The translations under genes and the position numbers were made by a program. From Butyricimonas paravirosa (GTDB lineage Bacteria > Bacteroidota > Bacteroidia > Bacteroidales > Marinifilaceae): a DNA stretch of 64,000 nt. The notes below the pieces were generated by a model. That model was not told the DNA's origin, ran no database searches, and was given only the letters and a program-made list of their open reading frames with translations. The stretch spans positions 4,960,001 through 5,024,000 of the forward strand of contig NZ_CP043839.1 of assembly GCF_032878955.1 (NCBI RefSeq), given 5' to 3'. Shown here in pieces: positions 54,079 through 61,083 of the stretch (the stretch's first letter is position 1; each line of letters starts with the position of its first letter).

Positions 54079-54096
54079 ATTTTAAAATATTGTTAA

Positions 54097-55245
54097 TCAC
54101 ACATTCTCTTTTTGCACAAACGCCGTGAATGTTTTGCAAATGATCTTTATATCGTTCCCGAACGAAAAGTTGCGGGCATATTTTATATCTAGTTGTTTTC
54201 TTTCTTCTGCGGAAAGGGCTCCTTGGTCACCTCTTTTTTCTACTTGCCATAAACCGGTGAGTCCGGCAGGTGCCATGAAACGCTCGATGTATTCGTCCGT
54301 GGTTAGTAATTCCGCCTCGTATAAGGGGAGGGGGCGGTTGCCGACGATGGACATATCTCCTTTCAGTATATTAACCAGTTGAGGAAGTTCATCAATGCTA
54401 TATTTACGGATGAAACGTCCGACTTTGGTAATTCGGGGATCGTTCTCGAATTTGACGAAAGCATTTTTCTGTTGTTTCCGTCTGTTCTTTAATAATTGTT
54501 TTTCTGTCGTGATGAAATCATCGGCCACGAGAAGAGTCTCGTTGGTTTGATTGGAGGTTGGGGAAGTTTCGGTATGAGCCTGTTGATCTTGTGTTTCTTC
54601 CCGGTATTGATTCAAGGCCTCGAATTCCTTCAGGCGTTTGTCCGCATCCACGTACATGGAACGGAATTTGAGGAAATCAAATATGTCGTAATTACTTCCG
54701 ACTCGTTTGGATTTATATATAATAGGACCTTTACTTTCGATCCGGATGGCAAGTGCCGTTACAATCAGAAACGGGGAGAGGCAAATAATTGCCGTCCCGG
54801 AAAAGAGAATGTCAAATGTTCTTTTCCACCAAGGGAGCTTGAATCTCCGGGGATTATTTTGAACATGAACTGTCGTGTGCTGTTTTATTTTAGGCAGGAA
54901 AGCCAATGTCGTTTGTAAATCTTCCGGGGTTGTGTTGATATTGACGATTTCGCTAGTGCCAGCATGAAGATAGTCCACAATATCTTCTTTTGCAATCTTC
55001 TCTGAAAGCAGTAGTAGATACGTGTTCTTCAGATCGCCTTGAGCGATGGCATTCAACCATTGTAAATCCCTTTTTTTATTGTATGATTCGACGAAGATAT
55101 AGGTAGGGGATATATCTTTCTTCGATTGTTCATTGATGCACAAAATCGTTTTAATCGGGTTATTGAAAGTAATAACTTGACAATTCAGACAGTGTGATAT
55201 TTTGTTTATCCAGTCCGTGTTTTCCCCGATATAGTACGTGTACAT
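54097..55245 (-). CDS. polyprenyl-phosphate sugar-1-phosphate transferase with receiver-like N-terminal domain
   Basis: A 382-residue PHPT-family (WcaJ/WbaP/EpsL-like) initiating enzyme. The C-terminal catalytic part has WWKRTFDILFSGTAIICLSP with the re-entrant helix (about 140-170), FDFLKFRSMYVDADKRL (about 190-206), KYSIDELPQLVNILKGDMS, IVGNRPLPLYE and LTGLWQVEKRG. Between FRSM and DELP lies an acidic/Gln-rich insert of about 45 residues (about 215-260). The first ~125 residues have no membrane helices but a receiver-like alternation (YLLLLSEKIAKEDIVDYLHA, GTSEIVN), lacking a clear phosphorylatable Asp. It would start the locus 2 repeat unit. The CheY-like gene lies 4 bp upstream. Confidence 0.87.
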   Translation of the reverse strand: MYTYYIGENTDWINKISHCLNCQVITFNNPIKTILCINEQSKKDISPTYIFVESYNKKRDLQWLNAIAQGDLKNTYLLLLSEKIAKEDIVDYLHAGTSEIVNINTTPEDLQTTLAFLPKIKQHTTVHVQNNPRRFKLPWWKRTFDILFSGTAIICLSPFLIVTALAIRIESKGPIIYKSKRVGSNYDIFDFLKFRSMYVDADKRLKEFEALNQYREETQDQQAHTETSPTSNQTNETLLVADDFITTEKQLLKNRRKQQKNAFVKFENDPRITKVGRFIRKYSIDELPQLVNILKGDMSIVGNRPLPLYEAELLTTDEYIERFMAPAGLTGLWQVEKRGDQGALSAEERKQLDIKYARNFSFGNDIKIICKTFTAFVQKENV

Positions 55246-55249
55246 ATCT

Positions 55250-55615
55250 TTACCGCAATAAATTACGTACTCTGATCTTCAGCTCCTGCGGGTTGAAAGG
55301 TTTTAGCACGAAGTCAGAGGCTCCTGCCTCCAGCAATTCAATTCGGTCGTTACTGCTCTCCAGGCTGGATAAAATAATAACGGGTATAAAATTGAACGTG
55401 GAGCTTGCTTTTAGCTGCTTGAGGAATGTTCTTCCGTCCATTTCCGGCATATTTACGTCCGATATAATAAGATCGGGAATGTTTCCTGCGTGCATCCATG
55501 CAAGAGCTTCAATCGGATTTCCTTCCGAATGTACATTATAATCCTTGGATAGTTGGATCGTGATGACTTTCGCTATTTCAGGCTTATCATCCACTATCAG
55601 AATGTTTTTACTCAT
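55250..55615 (-). CDS. stand-alone CheY-like response regulator
   Basis: A 121-residue single receiver domain without an output domain: ILIVDDKPEIAKV (5-17), the phosphoacceptor Asp53 in LIISDVNMPEMDG, Ser83-Ser84 in VIILSSLE and Lys-Pro in FVLKPFNPQEL. It is the first gene of the locus 2 operon and lies 4 bp before the initiating sugar transferase, whose N-terminal domain resembles a receiver. It may be phosphorylated by the hybrid kinases encoded divergently and act by protein contact (inference). Confidence 0.93.
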   Translation of the reverse strand: MSKNILIVDDKPEIAKVITIQLSKDYNVHSEGNPIEALAWMHAGNIPDLIISDVNMPEMDGRTFLKQLKASSTFNFIPVIILSSLESSNDRIELLEAGASDFVLKPFNPQELKIRVRNLLR

Positions 55616-55637
55616 ATATCACCTTCTTTTAACAGCA

Positions 55638-55645
55638 CAAAGATA
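55638..55645 (-). promoter_or_regulatory. -7 box of the locus 2 operon
   Basis: On the minus strand this reads TATCTTTG, an exact consensus match, 23 bp before the regulator start. TTTG at 55657-55660 (minus strand) is too near to be a standard -33 element. It is the only good promoter found for the 18-gene run. Confidence 0.6.
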
Positions 55646-55740
55646 CAACATTGTTACAAAATAGCCTTATTTTTGTTTGTGTAAATGTGAGAAATGTTTA
55701 TTTTTTTTGTACATTTCGTCGATTTTAATCGAAATATAGA

Positions 55741-57423
55741 ATGGGTGTATATGAAAGCCTTACGAGAGAAGAACTCGTTAGAAAGTTGTTGGCGCAAGAA
55801 AATTTGTGTCATGAGCTGCAAGGAAAAGTCGGGAAATTGCAAGAAGAGATTTTCCAACAAGCAAAGAACGGGGAGAGCGAGGGGGAAAATGAAGGTGATG
55901 TATGTGAGAATGTGGTAGTGAAACGAACAGAAAAGTTCTTGGCGGATAACGTGGTCAGGTTATCGTTAATGTTAGAGGCCGGTAACGTTTTCCCCTGGTT
56001 TGCAGATATTGTCAGCGGGAAAATCGAAATCGGGGATGAATTATTCAAGGCGTACGGCGTTGATCGAAAGGAATTTCATGATGACTTTTTTCGTATGACC
56101 ACTTTTATTGCCAGTATTTATCCGGATGATCGGGGAATTTTTGAGGCTATTTATAATAGTCTTTTGGCGGGTGAGTCGTGTAAGATTGGGCTGGAACTCC
56201 GGTTAGATTTATTAAATACCGGGGAGTATAAATGGGTGGATTTAAAAGGGGTGGCTCAGGAATTTGACGAACGAGGAAAAGTTACGAAAATTCTGGGTTT
56301 TATTGCTGATATTCAAAAAAGAAGAGATGATGAACAGGCTTTAATCGAGGCCAAGCAACGGGCGGAAGAATCGGATCGTTTGAAATCGGCCTTTTTGGCT
56401 AATGTTAGTCACGAAATTCGGACTCCGTTGAACGCTATTGTCGGTTTTTCCGAGGTGATTGCTCACACGGAAAGTGAATGTGAACGGGAAGAATATTTGG
56501 ATATTGTCAAGGCGAATAGTAATTTATTGCTGCATCTGATTAATGATATTCTTGATTTATCTCGCATCGAATCCGGTAAAATGGAATTTATAGATGAGAA
56601 TATACAGATGGACGAGTTGTGCGAGGAGTTACGGCAAATGCATCAGATGCGGATAAAGAATGACGTGAAGGTAATTTTCAAGCGACCCGTGGCATCTCTG
56701 ACGATTGTTTCCGATTCTCACCGTTTGAGACAACTCTATTCAAATTTGATTTCCAATGCTATAAAATATACAGAAAAAGGGTCAATCACTCTCGGGTACA
56801 AGTTGAAGGGAGATATGATGGAAGGATATGTGCGAGATACCGGGAGCGGGATTCCGGCAGAAAAATTGAATAATGTATTCGGGCGTTTTGAAAAGCTGGA
56901 TTTGTTAAAACAGGGCTTCGGGTTAGGGTTGTCTATCTGTAAATCCATTCTGGACAAAATGGGTGGAGAAATCTGGGTAGAATCCGAGCTTGGTGTCGGG
57001 TCTTGTTTCTATTTTTCAATACCTTATAATGGTACGTTTCCGGTTGCAGGAGAACAGAATAAACCGTTAATATTGGTAGCGGAAGATATGGATTGTAACT
57101 ACGAGTTGGTCAAGGCTATACTGGAAGAGCGCTATTCCGTGCTAAGAGCGAATGACGGGATTGACGTGGTGACAAAATACGAATCGAGTAAACCGGATTT
57201 AATTTTAATGGATGTCCGGATGCCGGGATTGGATGGCCTGTCTGCGGCTGGGATTATCCGGGAATTGAATCCAACCATTCCAATTATAGCTACCACGGCC
57301 TTTGCTTTTGAAACGGATCGTGAAATGGCTCTTGCTGCCGGATGTAACGAATATATGCCCAAACCGTTAGAGGCTGAAAAGTTGAAAACTATGATTGAAA
57401 GATGTCTCGAAAATAAATTATAG
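55741..57423 (+). CDS. hybrid sensor histidine kinase (PAS-HisKA-HATPase-REC)
   Basis: A 560-residue soluble kinase with no membrane segment or signal peptide. A coiled-coil start (about 5-45) and a PAS-like sensor domain (about 65-200, ending in GFIADIQKRRDDEQ) lead to HisKA with the phospho-His in FLANVSHEIRTPLNAIVGF (His224). The HATPase domain has ISNAIKYTEKG, VRDTGSGIP and FGLGLSICKSIL, and the C-terminal receiver has Asp491 in LILMDVRMPGLDG and a Lys-Pro near 540. It senses an internal signal. It is divergent from locus 2, with a 125-bp shared promoter region, and is likely to phosphorylate the CheY-like protein or its own receiver. Confidence 0.95.
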   Translation: MGVYESLTREELVRKLLAQENLCHELQGKVGKLQEEIFQQAKNGESEGENEGDVCENVVVKRTEKFLADNVVRLSLMLEAGNVFPWFADIVSGKIEIGDELFKAYGVDRKEFHDDFFRMTTFIASIYPDDRGIFEAIYNSLLAGESCKIGLELRLDLLNTGEYKWVDLKGVAQEFDERGKVTKILGFIADIQKRRDDEQALIEAKQRAEESDRLKSAFLANVSHEIRTPLNAIVGFSEVIAHTESECEREEYLDIVKANSNLLLHLINDILDLSRIESGKMEFIDENIQMDELCEELRQMHQMRIKNDVKVIFKRPVASLTIVSDSHRLRQLYSNLISNAIKYTEKGSITLGYKLKGDMMEGYVRDTGSGIPAEKLNNVFGRFEKLDLLKQGFGLGLSICKSILDKMGGEIWVESELGVGSCFYFSIPYNGTFPVAGEQNKPLILVAEDMDCNYELVKAILEERYSVLRANDGIDVVTKYESSKPDLILMDVRMPGLDGLSAAGIIRELNPTIPIIATTAFAFETDREMALAAGCNEYMPKPLEAEKLKTMIERCLENKL

Positions 57424-57427
57424 TTTG

Positions 57428-57435
57428 TACATTTG
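57428..57435 (+). promoter_or_regulatory. -7 box before the second kinase gene
   Basis: TACATTTG matches TAnnTTTG exactly, four bases after the first kinase's stop and about 30 bp before the second. The second kinase may have its own start as well as read-through. Confidence 0.4.
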
Positions 57436-57464
57436 TAACAGCGTTTACGTGCGTTAATTAAAAA

Positions 57465-58631
57465 ATGAAGTGTATGAAAATAAATCCTGCTGAATATAAA
57501 ATATTAGTGGTGGATGATGTTCAGTCAAATGTGCTGTTGTTAAAAGCTTTGCTTGGGCGTGAGGGGTTTGGTATCGTGTACGCAATGAACGGGACGGAAG
57601 CTTTGGAAAAAGTGAAAAGTGAACATCCGGATTTGATTTTGTTGGATGTTATGATGCCCGATATGGACGGGTTTGAGGTGGCAGGACGTTTGAAGGTGGA
57701 GCCGGAACAAGCTGAAATTCCGATTATATTTTTGACCGCGTTGAATGACTCGGCAAGTGTTGTGAAGGGGTTCCAACTCGGGGCGAATGATTTTATATCG
57801 AAACCTTTTCGTCGGGAAGAGCTGTTGATCCGGGTGGAACATCAACTTTCTCTGGTGGATGCCAGACGAATTATTCTACGTCAGACCGAGGAATTAAGAA
57901 AGACAATAGCCGGTAGGGATAAACTTTATTCCGTGATTGCTCATGATCTGCGCTCCCCGATGGCCTCCATCAAGATGTTGTGTAACACGATTATGATGAG
58001 TATCGACCCGCAAACCGTTCCGGGGGACGTGTTCGAGATGTTGGAAATGACCAATAAAACGGCAGAGGAAGTATTTTCTTTATTAGATAATCTGTTAAAA
58101 TGGACCAAGAGTCAGTTGGGTAAGTTATCCAATGTTCCGCAACCGATAGATATGGTCGGTTTGGTTGATGGGGTTATTGAGGTGTTTAAGCCGATAGCGG
58201 AGAGCAAGTCAATTTCCTTGGAATTGAATTCAGAAGTCGAGTTTATCAATGTTATCGTCGACATCGAGATGATAAAATCCGTCGTGCGTAATTTGATTTC
58301 GAATGCGATTAAATTTAGTCATAAAGATACCGTTGTTATGGTACACGTGAAGATTCAAGATGTTGCCGATGAGAACAAGACGGGAGAGGGGAATGGTAAA
58401 GAAGTACTTGTCACCGTGTCTGATAGAGGCTGTGGGATCAAAAAAGAAGATCAAGGAAAACTGTTAAATGAGGCCACGCATTTCACGACCTTTGGTACGA
58501 ATAGCGAGGAAGGCTCCGGTTTGGGCCTATTATTGTGTAAAGATTTCGTGAGCAAAAATCATGGGCGCTTGTGGTTTACCTCTGAAGAAGGTGTCGGTTC
58601 AAACTTTAATTTTACAATTCCGATAAAGTGA
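57465..58631 (+). CDS. receiver-histidine kinase (REC-HisKA-HATPase)
   Basis: A 388-residue soluble protein with the reversed order: an N-terminal receiver (KILVVDDVQSNVLLLKALL; Asp61 in LILLDVMMPDMDG; Lys-Pro in FISKPF), a helical linker (about 130-150), HisKA with His160 in YSVIAHDLRSPMASIKM, and HATPase (NLISNAIKFSH, VSDRGCGIKKED, GSGLGLLLCKDF). Such proteins are activated by phosphorylation of their own receiver, so a phosphorelay from the kinase upstream is plausible. It ends 126 bp before the convergent hydrogenase operon. Confidence 0.94.
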   Translation: MKCMKINPAEYKILVVDDVQSNVLLLKALLGREGFGIVYAMNGTEALEKVKSEHPDLILLDVMMPDMDGFEVAGRLKVEPEQAEIPIIFLTALNDSASVVKGFQLGANDFISKPFRREELLIRVEHQLSLVDARRIILRQTEELRKTIAGRDKLYSVIAHDLRSPMASIKMLCNTIMMSIDPQTVPGDVFEMLEMTNKTAEEVFSLLDNLLKWTKSQLGKLSNVPQPIDMVGLVDGVIEVFKPIAESKSISLELNSEVEFINVIVDIEMIKSVVRNLISNAIKFSHKDTVVMVHVKIQDVADENKTGEGNGKEVLVTVSDRGCGIKKEDQGKLLNEATHFTTFGTNSEEGSGLGLLLCKDFVSKNHGRLWFTSEEGVGSNFNFTIPIK

Positions 58632-58649
58632 TTTTATTCCAGACAAATC

Positions 58650-58718
58650 AGTTACAGATTAACAAGTTACAGGTTGGTATCGTATGAACTTGTAACCTGT
58701 TAACTTGTAACTTGCAAC
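58650..58718. repeat. AACTTGT-type inverted repeat patch
   Basis: Units such as GTTACAG, AACAAGTTACAGGTT and their inverses AACTTGTAACCTGTTAAC fold back on each other with about 21 of 25 matches. The wording is the same as that framing the four-helix-bundle gene at 28189-28758, but nothing is enclosed here. Confidence 0.65.
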
Positions 58719-58719
58719 T

Positions 58720-58755
58720 AACATAAAAGGCGGTCAATCGACCGCCTTTTATGTT
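58720..58755. terminator. bidirectional intrinsic terminator
   Basis: A perfect 16-bp stem (58720-58735 and 58740-58755) with a 4-nt loop, a GC-rich core, and A-run/T-run on both sides. It lies between the convergent kinase and hydrogenase transcripts and ends both. Confidence 0.9.
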
Positions 58756-58757
58756 TC

Positions 58758-59234
58758 TTATTCAAATTCTTTTAGAATTTTCTCTACTTCTCCGGGGGTA
58801 ACCCGTCCGTAAACTTTTTCACCGATCAGTACAACCGGGGCAAGTCCGCAGGCGCCCACACACCGCAAGCTGGTTAGAGAGAACTTCCCGTCTGGGGTAG
58901 TCTCTCCGACATTTACTTTTAGGATACGTTTGAATTCATCCAGAACTTTCTCTGCACCCCGAACGTAGCAAGCGGTTCCCATGCACACGGAGATCGGGTG
59001 TTCCCCTTTCGGGGTCATTGAGAAGAAAGAATAGAAGGTCACCACCCCGTACACTTTGGATACGGGTATATCTAGTTGACGGGCGATCACTTCCTGCACC
59101 TCTCTGGGCAGGTAGCCGATCAAGCCTTGTGCTTTGTGCAAGATGTTAATTAACTCTCCCGGTTGGTTCCCGAATTCTTCACACAGTTTTACCAGTTGGT
59201 CAACTTTGCACTTCGCTAATGTTATTTGTGTCAT
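58758..59234 (-). CDS. hydC: NuoE-like [2Fe-2S] subunit of NAD(P)-linked hydrogenase
   Basis: A 158-residue NuoE/HndA/HydC subunit with a helical N-terminal part (about 1-75; LINILHKAQGLIGYLPREVQ) and a thioredoxin-like [2Fe-2S] domain whose four Cys lie in ISVCMGTACYVRGAEKVLDE and LRCVGACGLAPVVLIG. It relays electrons between the flavin subunit and the hydrogenase. It is the last gene of the operon, 17 bp after hydA; its stop is 3 bp from the terminator stem. Confidence 0.93.
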   Translation of the reverse strand: MTQITLAKCKVDQLVKLCEEFGNQPGELINILHKAQGLIGYLPREVQEVIARQLDIPVSKVYGVVTFYSFFSMTPKGEHPISVCMGTACYVRGAEKVLDEFKRILKVNVGETTPDGKFSLTSLRCVGACGLAPVVLIGEKVYGRVTPGEVEKILKEFE

Positions 59235-59251
59235 AATGATAACTTCGAATA

Positions 59252-61024
59252 TTATTGTTCAATAATCTCTTTTCCTCTGTTAAAGTAGCACGTATGCAGC
59301 AAATGATGGGCTCTTTCGCTCATGGGTTTGCCCAAGAACTCTTCGTACAACGAGATGATGTACGGGTTCTGGTGGGATTTCCGGAGCGATTTTTCGCTGT
59401 CTTCCGTGTAAAGAGCCCGTGTACGTGCTTTCAACAAAGAAGAATCTCCATGGTGCAAGGGCTGACCTCCACCACCGATACATCCACCGGGGCAGGCCAT
59501 AATCTCGATAGCATGGTATTTGGATTTACCGGCTCTGATTTCGTTCATGAGCTTGCGGGCATTTCCTAAACCGTGTGCCACGGCTACTTTCAATTCGAAT
59601 CCGTCGACATCAATCGTGGCTTCTTTCAGATTCTCGATACCTCTGACACCTTCAAAGTTCACGTTATCCAAGGTTTTACCCGTGTGGATTTCGTAAGCTG
59701 TACGTAAGGCGGCCTCCATCACGCCTCCGGTTGCCCCGAAGATTACGGCAGCACCCGTGGATTCTCCCAGCGGTGCGTCGAAGTCTTCGTCTTCCAGTTG
59801 CATGAAATTGATATTGGTCTGTTTGATCAACGCGGCTAACTCTCGGGTAGAGATGGAGTAATTTACATCCGGGTCCCCGTTTGTCTTGAACTCGTCTCTT
59901 TCACACTCGAATTTCTTGGCCAGACAAGGCATCACGGATACCACGATGAGGTTTTCACGTTTGATACCCATTTTTTCGGCCCAGTATGTCTTGGCTATAG
60001 ACCCGAACATTTGTTGTGGTGAACGGGCACTTGACGGCATATCCAGTAAATCCGGGAATTGTTTCTCGAAGAAATTCACCCAACCCGGGCAGCAAGAGGT
60101 GATGATCGGTAATTTCACCGATTTATCGCCATTCAGGAATGCTCCCAGACGACCCAGTAATTCGGTGCCTTCCTCCATGATGGTCAAGTCGGCTGCGAAG
60201 TCGGTGTCGAATACCTTGGCAAAGCCCAGTTTGCGTAAAGCGGCCACCATTTTTCCGGTAACAGAAGTTCCTGCTGGAAGAGCGAACTCTTCACCCAAGG
60301 CGGCACGGACGGCCGGGGCGGTTTGCACGATCACGGTCTTGTCCGGATCAGCTAAATCTTTGATCAGGCGGTTCGTGTGATCCAGTTCCGTCAAGGCTCC
60401 CACGGGACATACGGCAACGCACTGTCCGCAGAAAGTACATTCGGAATCTTGCAGTGACTGGTCGAATGCGGGCATCACGACGGAGCTGAATCCCCGGTTA
60501 ACGGCACCCAGCGCACCCACGGTCTGCACTTCATTACACATCATCTCGCAACGACGGCAATAAATACATTTCGTGGCATCCCGGCGGATAGAAGGGGACA
60601 GGTCAACTCTGAATTCCGTTTTCTCTCCCTCGAAAGGAATTTCCCGGATACCCAATTTAATAGCTACGGATTGCAATTCGCAATTACCGGATTTGGCACA
60701 CACCAGACAGTCTGACGGGTGGTCGGACAACATGAGTTCCAACACGGTCCTGCGGGCGTTCAGTACCCGGATCGTGTTCGTGTGTACGTTCATGCCGTTC
60801 TCGCAGCGAGTGGCACACGAGGGAGCCAGGTTCTTTCTGCCTTCAACCTCAACCACGCAAAGACGGCAGGATGCCGGGGCGTTTTTGATGCACAAATCCT
60901 TCAGGTTCATGTAGCAAAGGGTAGGTATGTCGATACCCATGTCCCGGGCTGCTTCAAGAATCGTGGTCCCCTTGGGAACACTGATCTCTCGGTTATCTAT
61001 TTTTAGTGTAATATTCTCGTTCAT
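59252..61024 (-). CDS. hydA: [FeFe]-hydrogenase catalytic subunit
   Basis: A 590-residue group A [FeFe]-hydrogenase. The N-terminal 2Fe-2S ferredoxin domain (about 1-80) is followed by the His-Cys [4Fe-4S] site (HPSDCLVCAKSGNCELQ), two ferredoxin [4Fe-4S] sites (CIYCRRCEMMCNEVQ and CTFCGQCVAVCPVGAL) and the H-cluster domain with all three motifs: TSCCPGW, MPCLAKKFE and MACPGGCIGGGGQP. A small-subunit-like C-terminal tail ends YEEFLGKPMSERAHHLLHT. The subunit set fits the HydABC/HndABCD type, which couples H2 to NAD(P)H and in some species to ferredoxin (bifurcation); that direction cannot be read from sequence. Confidence 0.96.
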   Translation of the reverse strand: MNENITLKIDNREISVPKGTTILEAARDMGIDIPTLCYMNLKDLCIKNAPASCRLCVVEVEGRKNLAPSCATRCENGMNVHTNTIRVLNARRTVLELMLSDHPSDCLVCAKSGNCELQSVAIKLGIREIPFEGEKTEFRVDLSPSIRRDATKCIYCRRCEMMCNEVQTVGALGAVNRGFSSVVMPAFDQSLQDSECTFCGQCVAVCPVGALTELDHTNRLIKDLADPDKTVIVQTAPAVRAALGEEFALPAGTSVTGKMVAALRKLGFAKVFDTDFAADLTIMEEGTELLGRLGAFLNGDKSVKLPIITSCCPGWVNFFEKQFPDLLDMPSSARSPQQMFGSIAKTYWAEKMGIKRENLIVVSVMPCLAKKFECERDEFKTNGDPDVNYSISTRELAALIKQTNINFMQLEDEDFDAPLGESTGAAVIFGATGGVMEAALRTAYEIHTGKTLDNVNFEGVRGIENLKEATIDVDGFELKVAVAHGLGNARKLMNEIRAGKSKYHAIEIMACPGGCIGGGGQPLHHGDSSLLKARTRALYTEDSEKSLRKSHQNPYIISLYEEFLGKPMSERAHHLLHTCYFNRGKEIIEQ

Positions 61025-61047
61025 AATAAAAACTTCCTCAACTGCCG

Positions 61048-61083
61048 AAGCAATTCTAAATTTTAAATTCTAAATTTTAAATT
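61048..61083. repeat. AAATTCTAAATTTT repeat patch between hydB and hydA
   Basis: The gap between the flavoprotein and catalytic subunit genes consists of near-exact AAATTCTAAATTTT units, another member of the AT-rich patch family, here inside a metabolic operon. Confidence 0.65.

Noticed and set aside
55654..55918. Small open frames in and beyond the divergent promoter region
   Set aside because: One lies across the promoter and the kinase start on the opposite strand, the other is an out-of-frame shadow of the kinase.
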